A stretch of DNA of 64,000 bases from Meloidogyne chitwoodi (GCA_015183035.1 JACZZP010000011.1:1488001-1552000); one strand, 5' to 3'; shown: positions 11,559-23,887, counted from the stretch's first letter. Notes: generated from the letters alone by a model not told the origin. Numbers and translations are program-made.

Positions 11559-11950
11559 TTAAATGTTAAAAAAATTAATAAAAAATTAATGATAATTATG
11601 AAATTTGTAATCTAAATATTTAGTTTTAACGAATAATCTTCTACACATAAATATTTTCGATATTAAAAATCCTTTTTGGAAATTTTTAGATAAAACAGTG
11701 ACATAAAAACAAAAGTGTATCAGAATATTGAGTTCTGAAAAATAAAGTGTATACTCAAACGGAGCACGTCTGGTAATCGCAAGCCACGTAGCCGCAGGTC
11801 ATCTACTAGTCACGTAAATATTTACAAGGTTCATATCATGGCCAGGCATTGTTAAAGCCGTAATTCAAATATTATAATTATATATTTACTATGCAAAAAA
11901 AAATGAAATCAACATATTAATTCCCATAATAAATTAATTTTTCAGTAAAA
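11559..11950. other. Intergenic spacer between truncated AlaRS copy and borealin
   Basis: About 390 bp, mostly AT-rich, with one patch at about 11755-11815 of higher GC content that has no recognisable RNA fold, reading frame or inverted termini. It is short enough to be an intercistronic spacer if the minus-strand genes are co-transcribed. Confidence 0.4.
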
Positions 11951-13831
11951 TCAAACTAGGCTTATTAACAAGAAAGGTCTTTTTAACATTTTATTTTCTT
12001 TCCCATCAATTCTATTTTTAAACTTTTTGTTAACGTTTTGCTTCAATCGGTACTCCTCATATTCGACATAATCAACGCATAGTCCCTTCTCTTCAGCCAT
12101 CAATGAAGTTAAATCAATTGGAAATCCATATGTGTCGTAAAGACGCCAGGCAATTTGTCCTGATTTTATTATAAATTAATTTAAAAAAATATTGAGAAAA
12201 AATACCAGAAATTATTTTAGAATCAGATGGTAACGTTTTTACAGCTTTTTCAAATAAAATTTGACCACGACGAAGTGTTTTAAGAAATTGAGTTTCTTCT
12301 TCATTTATAACTTCAAGAATTGATTGTGGATCTTTTTTTAATTCTGGAAATGTTTCACCCTTAAATAAGCAGAATATTTCAATTAAATTTTAAATAGATT
12401 TTACCAAAATTTCAATAACGACAGGAACGAGAGAAGCAAAAAATCCAGGCTTTGCATTTAGTTTTTCAGTTGCATAACGAACTCCGCGGCGTAAAATCCG
12501 ACGAAGAACATAACTATAAAAATAAAATTACATATAATAAATTAAGATTTAGTAAGTATTATAAAAATAGTCTTGCTTCAGAAATATGAAAGTTTACAGC
12601 ATATTTCTCAGAAATTAAAAAAATCCAACCCTCTTCCAGTAGAATCAGGAACACCTCCATCAGCTAGTGCAATAGTTAATGTTCTAATGTGGTCTGCAAC
12701 AACACGATAGGCTATATCAATACCTTCAACATCTTCTATTCCAACTTTGCCTTCATATTTACGAATACCCGTTGCCTTAAAAATGTAGATTAAAAATAAT
12801 AATAAAAATATAAATACCTCATGAATTGCTTGAAATATAGGAGTAAACAAATCTGTATCATAATTAGATATTTTATTTTGAACAACAGCCACTAATCGTT
12901 CGAGTCCTAGTCCACAGTCAATATGTTTTTTAGGAAGAGGTTTTAAAATACCTCCTTCTTCTCTTAAAATATATTTTTTTTAAATAATTATCCTCTAAAA
13001 TATAATAACCTGTTAAATTGTATAAAAACTAAATTCCAAATTTCTACAACCATTGGATCATCAGAATTTACAAGAGAAGAAGCATTTCTATTTCCAATAC
13101 GATCATAATGAATTTCAGAGCAAGGACCACAAGGACCAGTATCACCCATTTCCCAGAAATTGTCCTTCATTCCGAATGGAAGTAGATGAGTAGGATCAAT
13201 ACCAAGAGAAAGCCAAATTTCTCTATAATATTCCAAAACAAATTATAATTTAAATTTATATCAATTTTAGTAGTACTTGCATTCCTCATCAGGATCCAGT
13301 CCAGCAGAGATATCGCCACCAAAATAAGAAACATACAAACGCTCTGGTGGAATTTGTAACCTAACTGTGAGAAACTCCCAGGCCCATGTACAAATTTCTT
13401 TCTAAATATTCTCACAAAAATTTAATAGTGTTTATAGAAAATTAACCTTAAAATAATCACCGAATGACCAATTTCCAAGCATCTCAAAAAAAGTATGATG
13501 ATAAACATCTTTTCCTACATCATCCAAATCATTGTGTTTACCTCCGGCACGAATGCATTTTTGTGTATTAACTGCTCTTCTCAATTTTGCCAAATCACTA
13601 TTAGGATCAACAGTTTCTTGAAAGATAGGCTTAAATTGATTCATTCCAGCATTTGTAAAAAGAAGTGTCAGATCATCATAAGGAATCTGTAAAAAAAATT
13701 GTAAAAAACAACTAATATTAAAAAATACTTACCACAGAGGATGAATGATGATAAGTATGTTCTTTATTAGCAAAAAAGTCAATAAATGCTTGCCTAACAT
13801 CATTAGCCGAATTTATTATACTAGCAGACAT
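11951..13831 (-). CDS. Truncated second copy of alanyl-tRNA synthetase (catalytic half only)
   Basis: From ATG 13831 to position 12051 this is a near-exact repeat of the first half of the full AlaRS gene (offset 3991 bp), including all its introns. I see three substitutions: 13239 and 13437 in introns, and 13462, a synonymous change in a Phe codon of NWSFGDYF. It encodes the class II aminoacylation core ([45 protein letters not shown]) and part of the tRNA-recognition region. It lacks the editing domain and everything beyond. At 12050 homology stops inside a codon and the frame continues for about 31 unrelated basic residues (starting [14 protein letters not shown]) to a TGA at 11951. No frame-breaking lesion is seen, so it could be expressed as a truncated protein or simply be too young to have decayed. 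An assembly artefact is also possible. Confidence 0.75.
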
Positions 13832-14156
13832 TTTGAATAAAATATTCTAACACTCCAAAAAAATTACTAGAATATGGAAGAAAGTTTAGCCAAGGACCCA
13901 CACTTGTGGACCGGTATTTACAAACCAAATCATATTAAGATTTATGTAAATAAATTTAATATAAAATTATTGTATTATTGTTAATTTAAAACTTTTATTA
14001 ATTTAAAAAATGTTCCCTGTAATCAAATCTATTGCATGAAAGTCGAAATTGTATGGCATTCAATTTTTTATTTTGCTCGGGTCCAGAAGTCGATCCACAA
14101 GTGCGGGTCGGCAAGTGTCATTTAACCGAAATAAATTAAAAATTAAAGTAAAAATC
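12051..14156. repeat. Tandem duplicated segment, copy 1 (with insertion)
   Basis: 12051-13879 matches 16042-17870 at a constant offset of 3991 bp. After a 248-bp block absent from the other copy, 14128-14156 matches 17875-17903 at offset 3747. Copies lie in direct orientation. Only three substitutions were noticed over 1829 bp, so the event is very recent or the copies are being homogenised. Confidence 0.93.
13880..14127. mobile_element. Insertion (about 245 bp) with inverted repeats, present in one AlaRS duplicate only
   Basis: Comparison with the other copy shows 248 bp here replacing TTAA at 17871-17874. Inside, 13895-13913 (GACCCACACTTGTGGACCG) and 14091-14109 are inverted complements with two mismatches, about 15 bp from the left edge and 18 bp from the right edge. 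This looks like a small foldback or MITE-type transposon; the target-site duplication is not clean, so its exact ends and superfamily are open. Confidence 0.6.
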
Positions 14157-14319
14157 GGCACTTTTAAGGAGTTGCCTAAAACAAAATAATGTGGAAATTC
14201 CTTTTACATAATTTAAGATTTTATACATTCCATTTTATACCAATTTATGTATAACAACAAAATAATAAACAAAAAATTGAAGGCTCAAAACAATTAATTA
14301 ATTAAAACCTAATAATGTA

Positions 14320-17300
14320 TTAAACTAAACTCACTTTTAAAAAAGGCTCTTTAATTTTATTTTTTATTTTAATCTTATCTGATGAAACTTTTTTATCTTC
14401 TTTTTTATTATTATTTTCAATAAAAGATTCATTTGTATTGTCAATCTGTTTTTTGGCATCTTTTTTTAATTTTTTCATATTCATTCGAATCTTTTTAATA
14501 TTTTCACGAAGGGTGTCTCTTCTAGTATAGGGCAATTGTTGATTATTTATTTGCTAAAATAAAAATAAATAGGAAATAATTTAATTTATACTACCTCTTC
14601 GAAGTCAGAAATACATTTTCCAAGTCTTTTAAGTCGTTCTTCATCCCATTTTTTACTAATTTCCGCATATTCTTTTTCAGCTATTTCCATTAATTCATTC
14701 AAACTTTTTGACAATCTTTCAGCATTTTGTAAAGATTTTTCTCCTTCTGGCCCAGTAATTGCAACAATTCGTCGAATTCCTTTAGCTATTGCTTCTTCTG
14801 TAGTAATCACTAGTGAACCAATATGTGAAACATTACGCAAATGACTAAAATTATTTTTTAATAAATATAAAATATATATTTAAAAAAATTCTTACGTTCC
14901 ACCACAAAACTCTACAGAAGTTTTGTTCCCCAATTCACTGTTAGGAATTTCCAAAAGTTGTTCAACTGGAACATCTATAGAGACCACACGAACAGGATCT
15001 GGATAGGTCTAATGAAAATATAAAATTTCATTAAAAAATAATTACTTCATCAAAAACAGCGCGTAACCCATTAATATTACGAGCATCTGACAATGAACAT
15101 TCCTTGGTGTAAACTTGTCCTTTTGTGTCAATTAATGTTTGAGCACATTCTTGAACATTTCTGATCTAAAAAATATAATTATCTTTAAAGAAAAATTATA
15201 ATCTTTACTTGTTCAACTCCAAGTGCTTTTTTCGAAGAAAAATCGAAACGCATTCTATCAGAAGCTACTAAAGACCCCTTTTGATCTACTGCTTGTAAGA
15301 CCTGCTGCAGTGCAAAGTTGAGTACATGAGTGCCTGTATGATTCTTCATAATAAGCCATCGACGAGACTTAAAAAGATTAATTTTCAAAGTAAAATTTTG
15401 ACAGAATACCTCGTCAAATTGCTGTTTCAATTCGTCTCCAACACAAAGAGTGCCATCAGCCACACCAAAAAAGAAAATATAACCGGCGCGAATTTGTGTA
15501 TTGGTCACTGAGAAGCCAATATCCTTTAATTTTTTAGAGAATTAAAAATATATTTTAAATAGTAATTTCTAACGAAAAATATTACTTCATCACCAAGCTT
15601 AGTGAATAATCCAGTATCATAAATTTGGCCACCTTGTTCCGCATAAAAACAAGTCTTGTCAAGTAATAAAGCACCTTCCTGACCAGAATCTATTTTATCG
15701 ACAAATTCAGTTCCAACGCGAATTCTCAATATTTTACCATTACACAATTTGTAATCTAATATAAAAATAATTATTATATTTTTTGAAAATTCAGCTTTTA
15801 ACTATAAACAGCTTTCCAATTTAATTGGCCATCAAAATTATAAATATATTTTGGTGAATCATCTGTAGATGGCACTCCTTCACGTTTAAGAGCTTCCAAT
15901 GTATGTATATCAATATTTAATGCATCTTGAAGTTTAAAAATAGCACCAGAAGAGGAAATTTCCTAAAAACAAACAACTATTGAAATATAATAAAATTTAA
16001 AATATTTGAAAAATAAAAAACTAACGATAGCCTTTTTACGATACTCCTCATATTCGACATAATCAACGCATAGTCCCTTCTCTTCAGCCATCAATGAAGT
16101 TAAATCAATTGGAAATCCATATGTGTCGTAAAGACGCCAGGCAATTTGTCCTGATTTTATTATAAATTAATTTAAAAAAATATTGAGAAAAAATACCAGA
16201 AATTATTTTAGAATCAGATGGTAACGTTTTTACAGCTTTTTCAAATAAAATTTGACCACGACGAAGTGTTTTAAGAAATTGAGTTTCTTCTTCATTTATA
16301 ACTTCAAGAATTGATTGTGGATCTTTTTTTAATTCTGGAAATGTTTCACCCTTAAATAAGCAGAATATTTCAATTAAATTTTAAATAGATTTTACCAAAA
16401 TTTCAATAACGACAGGAACGAGAGAAGCAAAAAATCCAGGCTTTGCATTTAGTTTTTCAGTTGCATAACGAACTCCGCGGCGTAAAATCCGACGAAGAAC
16501 ATAACTATAAAAATAAAATTACATATAATAAATTAAGATTTAGTAAGTATTATAAAAATAGTCTTGCTTCAGAAATATGAAAGTTTACAGCATATTTCTC
16601 AGAAATTAAAAAAATCCAACCCTCTTCCAGTAGAATCAGGAACACCTCCATCAGCTAGTGCAATAGTTAATGTTCTAATGTGGTCTGCAACAACACGATA
16701 GGCTATATCAATACCTTCAACATCTTCTATTCCAACTTTGCCTTCATATTTACGAATACCCGTTGCCTTAAAAATGTAGATTAAAAATAATAATAAAAAT
16801 ATAAATACCTCATGAATTGCTTGAAATATAGGAGTAAACAAATCTGTATCATAATTAGATATTTTATTTTGAACAACAGCCACTAATCGTTCGAGTCCTA
16901 GTCCACAGTCAATATGTTTTTTAGGAAGAGGTTTTAAAATACCTCCTTCTTCTCTTAAAATATATTTTTTTTAAATAATTATCCTCTAAAATATAATAAC
17001 CTGTTAAATTGTATAAAAACTAAATTCCAAATTTCTACAACCATTGGATCATCAGAATTTACAAGAGAAGAAGCATTTCTATTTCCAATACGATCATAAT
17101 GAATTTCAGAGCAAGGACCACAAGGACCAGTATCACCCATTTCCCAGAAATTGTCCTTCATTCCGAATGGAAGTAGATGAGTAGGATCAATACCAAGAGA
17201 AAGCCAAATTTCTCTATAATATTCCAAAATAAATTATAATTTAAATTTATATCAATTTTAGTAGTACTTGCATTCCTCATCAGGATCCAGTCCAGCAGAG

Positions 17301-17822
17301 ATATCGCCACCAAAATAAGAAACATACAAACGCTCTGGTGGAATTTGTAACCTAACTGTGAGAAACTCCCAGGCCCATGTACAAATTTCTTTCTAAATAT
17401 TCTCACAAAAATTTAATAGTGTTTATAAAAAATTAACCTTAAAATAATCACCAAATGACCAATTTCCAAGCATCTCAAAAAAAGTATGATGATAAACATC
17501 TTTTCCTACATCATCCAAATCATTGTGTTTACCTCCGGCACGAATGCATTTTTGTGTATTAACTGCTCTTCTCAATTTTGCCAAATCACTATTAGGATCA
17601 ACAGTTTCTTGAAAGATAGGCTTAAATTGATTCATTCCAGCATTTGTAAAAAGAAGTGTCAGATCATCATAAGGAATCTGTAAAAAAAATTGTAAAAAAC
17701 AACTAATATTAAAAAATACTTACCACAGAGGATGAATGATGATAAGTATGTTCTTTATTAGCAAAAAAGTCAATAAATGCTTGCCTAACATCATTAGCCG
17801 AATTTATTATACTAGCAGACAT
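14320..17822 (-). CDS. AARS: Alanyl-tRNA synthetase, cytosolic type, lacking the usual C-Ala domain
   Basis: Spliced gene from ATG 17822 ([20 protein letters not shown], no presequence-like character) to TAA 14320. In order it shows the class II catalytic core ([48 protein letters not shown]), the tRNA-recognition domain ([41 protein letters not shown]), and a beta-barrel and editing domain with [14 protein letters not shown], the zinc-site histidines [12 protein letters not shown] and EFCGGT near 14900, plus [20 protein letters not shown]. It charges tRNA-Ala and hydrolyses mischarged Ser/Gly. The protein ends shortly after the editing domain in a lysine-rich tail; the C-terminal C-Ala domain (about 200 residues in human AlaRS) is not visible before the duplicated copy begins. 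The loss may be due to the rearrangement. The sequence resembles cytosolic AlaRS much more than mitochondrial forms. Confidence 0.93.
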
Positions 17823-17903
17823 TTTGAATAAAATATTCTAACACTCCAAAAAAATTACTAGAATATGGAATTAAGAAATAAATTAAAAATTAAAGTAAAA
17901 ATC
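16042..17903. repeat. Tandem duplicated segment, copy 2 (without insertion)
   Basis: Direct repeat partner of 12051-14156. It covers the first half of the AlaRS gene plus about 80 bp upstream of the ATG. It has TTAA at 17871-17874 where copy 1 has a 248-bp block. Beyond 17903 and below 16042 the flanks differ completely, so these are the duplication breakpoints. Confidence 0.93.
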
Positions 17904-18366
17904 TTGTTATTTTTAGGATTTGTTGGACTATCTTTCCTTAACATTTTTTAAACGCTAATGTTACATGTAAATCCTTTTTTCAAAACTTGTAATTTGAAAA
18001 AATTCTGAATAGCATGCAATATCAAAATCAGACACTAAAAATTCAAACCTAACTAAATACAAATTTATGCTTGGACTCAACTAGCGAGACTAAAAAATTT
18101 ACCAAATCTAGTTATGCCCACTTTGTCGCTGAAAAATAAGTTTCGCCTGAGTGCTCACAGACCATTTCGTCCAATATTTGCCTTATGTCTTTTTTGTCCA
18201 TCACGTTTTGTCTAAAATTTGTGGGTTTGCCTAAAAACGAAGGAATGTGGAAATTAGGAGAGCAGGAAAAAGAAGAAGTGTAAAAATGTGAGAGAATGAT
18301 GAATGCATTTTTCTCCTTGCGAGACTGTTAGATTTCCTCTAATTATACTCTATTTGTCGAATTCAT

Positions 18367-18607
18367 GGGAGCAGTTAAACTGAGTCCCGGCTCAACTGAG
18401 TAACCGTTTTAAATTTTAACTCAAGTTTTTTCCTATATACGAATTATAAAAAAATACAAATGATAGCTCATTTGAAAGAGCTCTTCGAGCTGAGTCGAAT
18501 GAGATAAAAATAAACGAATTTGATTGACTGTGAACAAAGCGTACTCAGTTGTGCCAGGACTCAGTTGAGCCGGGACTCAGTTGTGCGGACTCAGTTGAGG
18601 TGTACCC
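18367..18607. mobile_element. MITE (hAT-like) with ACTGAGTCC-rich ends and 8-bp TSD
   Basis: A 241-bp element is flanked by GAATTCAT at 18359-18366 and 18608-18615. Its ends are inverted: left GGGAGCAGTTAAACTGAGTC, right complement GGGTACACCTCAACTGAGTC. Sub-terminal words CAACTGAGTCC and CCCGGCTCAACTGAG recur several times at both ends in opposite orientation. It has no coding capacity. An 8-bp duplication fits hAT. A related end occurs at 41456. A patch at 18140-18240 to its left carries TTTCGTCC/TTTTGTCC words like those at 5371. Confidence 0.85.
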
Positions 18608-18907
18608 GAATTCATATAGACAAAATTGTTATAGGCAAGAATTGAATGTATACTGTAGTTTTACCACCAATATGTCAATCACATTCCTCGATCTAGCCTT
18701 ATTTCTAACTTAAAGTCCGTCCCGTGCTTCTTCTCCAGACTAAATCGTTCCTTACTCTGAATAATTATTTTATTTATTTTAATTAAAAAAAATTAAGTAT
18801 GCGTCATCTGCTTTTTTAATTTTTATTAATTTTAAGACTGCTCTTATTGTTTTATTTATTCCTTATATTGTTAATTTTTTTAAGATTAATATTTTCATAT
18901 TGTTTTG

Positions 18908-21900
18908 ATGGCATCTTTAACTAGAGAAAAGGCTGAAGAAATATGTCAACACATTAGAAGTATAATTATTTTATTTTTAAACTATAAATTAAATATTTTA
19001 GCAAACCCAGATTCTGTTTTTGGACAAAAATATTGGCAGTGTAGACATGCTTGTGTTGTCCAATCACAACAGAAAGCTGACAAATGGGAGACGCGTTTTT
19101 TGGTTTTTTAATTTTCTTTTTGATTATTTTTCATTTATGCTTTGTTTTTTAAAGGCAATTGCAAAATTTCGGGTTTTTCTTCTCCATGGCAAAAGTATTT
19201 CTACAATAAAATTGGAAAAATCGTTCAATATATTAGCTCTTCGAAATTTGGAATTGCTACAACAAGAGCAGATTGTTGGTAATTTTAAAATTAAAAACTC
19301 ACATTAAAATTTTTTAATTTCACATTATATTTTTAAATATTTTTTTAAAGCTTCAAATAGGCTGGGAAGACCGTCCAGGAGGCACAAAAACATTTTCTTC
19401 TACCCCAATTGTTGTACTTCATTTATTTCTTCGCAAACCAGATGGTAGTAAAACAAAAGATTTGGCATTAGAATTACTTTCAGCTTTAAAACATTATTTT
19501 CCTGAAATACAAAAAAGTTTAACAAAAATGTTTATTTCTTTATCTCCGCCTTCTTTAATTGCTGATTTTGCTTTTTTACCTTTTTCTACCCCTGAATTGC
19601 CTTGCCACAATTTTCGTCGTTCTTATGTGGCTTATTGCGATTGGATGGAACAGCCGTTTAGAGATGAAATAATTTGGGTATTTTAATTTTTAAGTACATT
19701 AATTTTTAATAATTTTCCAGGACATTGAACGTATTTATTTTTTTCACGGACAACATGAATTGGATTTAAATGATTTCAGCCATCTTTCGTTAAAGTAGTT
19801 TAATCAGTTAATTTTTTCATTTAAGAAAATATCCTAAAATTTTAGAGATCAACAAGCTCTAATTGGCTCTATTCAATTTACAAGCTTTTTTACTGGAATT
19901 TTTGCAGATTCTCTCAGATTACAAAACGAACAAATTGATTCTATATTTTTATTAATTCGTCGTTCACATTCTCTACGTTCCCTTTATCTTAATCGTTGTA
20001 CTCTTCCAATAAAAGATTTTTTGTCACAATTTTCTGTTGCTCTTTCAACGAATATTAATTTGCCTTTGGAACGACTTCGTTTTGTTGGGATTGCTTTGGA
20101 AGATAAAAAAGGTTTTAATTTTTAGATTACTTCGTCCAAATGTCCCAAAATATAAAATTATTTTTTTAATTAGGTCTTACTCAATTAGGCACTCTTCTTC
20201 CTCAACTTTCTTCTTTACGTGCATTATCATTCGCTGATTGCCTTTTAAATGAAAAATGTGCTTTAGCTCTTTTAAATGGTTTACATCATGGAATTAGATT
20301 ATCAATTGATTCGGCAAAATGTGAAGATGCTACAGTGACTGGAAATACTTTAATTAATTCTGATAATGGAAGATTTCAATTGGAGGCATTAAATCTAAGT
20401 GGAAATCCATTGGGAAGTGGAGTAGAACTTGCTGAACAATTAGCTAATTTTTTGGCTTTAAATACTGGAGCAATTCGTTTTCTGGATTTGAATGGAACTG
20501 GTAACTTATTTTATTTTTTATATTCTACCTTTTTTAAGCAATTCAATTGGATCGTCTTTGGGCCGCCCTCAAATTAGGAGGTCTTGGTATAGAAGTTCTC
20601 CGGCTTGGTGGTTGTCATCTCGCTCAAACAAAAAGAAGTGTTCGCAATAGTGGCAAAGATAATGCCCAAATTGCAAAAGAATTGTTTTGCTCTTTCCTTT
20701 CACTTAAAGAATTAGACATGACAGGAACACATTTAACAGCAGAATTATTATCTGGAATACTTGAAGGTTATATATATTTTTAAAAAATCAAATGAAAAAC
20801 TTTTAAAGGTATTTCATCAAATCCGAACCTTTCTCTATCCTCTCTTTCTTTTTGCCTTGATAATTGTATTGTTGGATCCACAGCACAGTGTGTTAATGTA
20901 TTTGAGCAATATTTACTTGAATGTCCTTGTATTTGCTCTTTGTCTTTACGTGATAATTCTTTAGAACATGAGGTTAATTAATTTTTTTGATTCAGTTAGT
21001 TTCCCAAGTCGTCGAAATTTTCTCTTTGTTTTCAACAATTATTGTTGATAAATTAGTTTAAGATTCCTATTTATTTTACATTTAATTTCTTAAGACATAT
21101 CGTCTTCTTCCAATAATTTGTAAAATGCGCGAACTACGACAGTTGGATATTGGCGGAGCAAACTTTTTTGGCCTCAAAGCAAACAAGAAACATTCACAAA
21201 TGTTATCTGCTATTGTTACCGAATTTGTTAGACTTGTTAATGGAGAAGATGATGAATCTGTGAGAAAATATTTATTATTTAATTAAAAATTAATTTGAAC
21301 TTTAAAAAATAAATTATTTTTAATTTCAAGACATTGGATGATTTGTCATTGTCTGATTCTCGTCTTGGTTCTCATTTGAGTATTCTTTTGAATGCATTAG
21401 GATTGTCAAGATCACTTCGAAAATTAAATCTGTCCAATTGTGATGTAAGTTCTTTATATAATTCATCTTTTAAATTACTAGGCTTTTCTCTTTTTTTATT
21501 TTGTTTATTTATTTCAAAAATCTTTCCTTCAAAATATCTTTTTTTAGCTTGGCCCAGGTGGCGCTCGTCTCCTTGGCAAATCACTTCAATTAAATAAATC
21601 ATTACGTCAACTTTCACTTGATCGAAATCAAATTGGTATTGAAGGTTTTTATGAATTGGCACGTGCTTTAAGACTTAATAGTACTTTATTGACTTTGAAT
21701 TTGCCTACTTCTGATCTAACTGATTCTATGACAATTTTGGCTAGAATTCCAATTGAGAAGGCTCGTTTAATGGCTATAATTGCTGAAATTGAGGAAGCCT
21801 TAAAACGAAATATTGACTTTTCTACACGATTAACAAATGGGCAATTAGCTATGAGAACAATGCATTCATTAAATATTGTAAATTTTTTAAAATATTATTT

Positions 21901-23461
21901 TATAAAATGCTTTGAGAATTTTATTTCTTGATGATAAGGTTTTTTTATGAACAGAAAAAGTTCAGTAGTGATGGATATCTCCTCTCCCCCTCTTTTAATA
22001 TTTTTGAATTCTTAATTTTTTTTAATATTTAGGGATGTGATCGTTACAATATAAATGGTTCTGAAACTAGCGAAATTAAAAAAGTTGCTTTTCACAAAAT
22101 TGGAAAATTAATTGCACAAATTGGTGAACAAAAGTCTGATGATATTACTAATATTTTTGTAAATAATTCATTCAAAAATGATAGTGAAAAACGAAGAATA
22201 AAAATTGTTGATAAATTTGTTGAAGAACTTGGACATTTTGTTGAAGAAAACAATAAGGTTAATTTTATTAATATATAATTAAATTGTTTTTATTTATTTT
22301 AGAATTTTCTTTGTTCTTTCTCTGATCGTCTTGCTACACAGGAGAGTATAGAAATACAATTTCCATCTGACACTAATATTCTCCCTTCAAACAATAATAT
22401 TTTTGAAAAACAGATAAAAGAAGATTTGCTAAAAGAGAAATTAATACAATTCTTCAACACATATTCAAAGTATTTTTTTGTAAAATTAAATATAAAGATT
22501 TAGTAAAGAATAAGTAAATATTGTTTTTCTAAACCTTAAATTCCCTGGTTATTTTTTTCGGAAACATTTCCCAAAATATTTTGTTTTCTTTAAAAGTTTT
22601 GATTTAAATAACATTTTTTCAGTGAATGTGCATGGGAACATTTATTCTTCAATTTAGACAATGCATTACGTTTAGATGAACAAAATAATTGTTTTAAAAT
22701 TTTGGAACAAAAAATTGGAACAATTAAAACAACAACAATATCTAATAAAAAGGGAATATTATTACGTTCTCCAGCAGATTCAAAATCATCAAATTATCGT
22801 CCAATTTCTTCAATTATGTCAAATAATAATCATCATCAAAATGGATCAATTCCTTCAATAATGTCACAAAGCGTTTTAGGAAATTTTTCATTTTTTGAGA
22901 ATGAAAAAGAAGAAAATAAATTAAATGAAACTTCTTCTTCTTCATCATCAAATCTTGTTCATTTGTCAAAACTTCGACCTAAACCTGCACGTTTACAACA
23001 ACAAAAGAAAAAATTAGTTAAAGAAACAGAAGAAGAGGAAGCAGTTAATGCTCTAGATGAAGTTTTAGCAGAGGAAGAAGAAGAGGAGGAGGAAATTACT
23101 AATATTCCTTTAGTAGAAAAGGTATGCGACTAACATAAGATAGAATAAAAAAGAAAAATTTAAATTAATTTTTAAGGTTCACAATTCACCAGAACCATCT
23201 CTAATTTCTTCTTCCCATGGTCAAACATTAGAACTTTCACCTTTATTACGTCAACAACGTTTAAAACACATTAAAGAAAACAACGAAGAAAAAAATGAAT
23301 TTTTATCTACTCAACCACCACCAATTCCTTTAAAACGAGGAACATCTTATGAAAATTCCGCTCTTCCAAAATTACCACCAAAACCTTCTTCACCATTGGC
23401 AGATGTTGAAAATCGAAGTAATAATAAATCTTTAATAGATGAAAAAGAAATTGTTAAATAA
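18908..23461 (+). CDS. crml-1: CARMIL (capping protein regulator, LRRC16 family)
   Basis: Multi-exon gene from ATG 18908 to TAA 23461. The N-terminal exons encode a PH-like domain (DKWETRFL, KFRVFLLHG near 19080-19190). From about 19850 to 21860 there is a long series of leucine-rich repeats (RSLYLNRCTLPI, LEALNLSGNPLG, LKELDMTGTHL, LRQLDIGGANFFG, LRKLNLSNCD). A helical region follows, then a low-complexity tail. At about 22960 the tail contains LVHLSKLRPKPAR, which matches the capping-protein-interaction motif LxHxTxxRPK (Ser for Thr). Proline-rich stretches (QPPPIPLKRG, LPKLPPKPS) near the C-terminus could bind SH3 domains. CARMILs sit at the plasma membrane and strip capping protein from actin barbed ends, promoting lamellipodia and cell migration. 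Exon boundaries follow GT..AG with short introns. The gene faces the convergent cyclophilin gene. Confidence 0.88.
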
Positions 23462-23887
23462 AAAAAGAATTTATTATAATTAGGAGATAATAATAATAAA
23501 ATAGAATTGTATTCTACGCAAATGAACCACAAAAATTAATTGCAGAAAGGATTATCAATAAAAATTTGGGGATTTAAAAAATAGATTAACTAAAAATAAA
23601 TTTTGGAATAATTTTGATTCCATCTATACAAGGATTTTTTTTTAAATTAAAATATTATGTTAATATAAAAATGATTGTATATCCTTCTGCAGAATTTTTA
23701 AATATTTTTTTCTTTAAAAAATTCTTCTCATTTTTAAAGTTTCTCATATTATTACGCAAGATTCCCAATATTTTTATTAAGCTTTTAAAAATATTTTATT
23801 TCACTTGTGCATCATTAATTCGAATAATGCCTTAAATTATGTTTTATATAATGCTTATATATTAAAAATTATTTTTAATATTATTAT

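Noticed and set aside
11755..11815. GC-richer patch as a possible tRNA or small RNA
   Set aside because: No A and B boxes, cloverleaf or other recognisable fold could be laid over it.
13495..13692. Plus-strand open frames at 13495-13692 and 17486-17683
   Set aside because: Both are antisense to conserved AlaRS exons and identical only because of the duplication.
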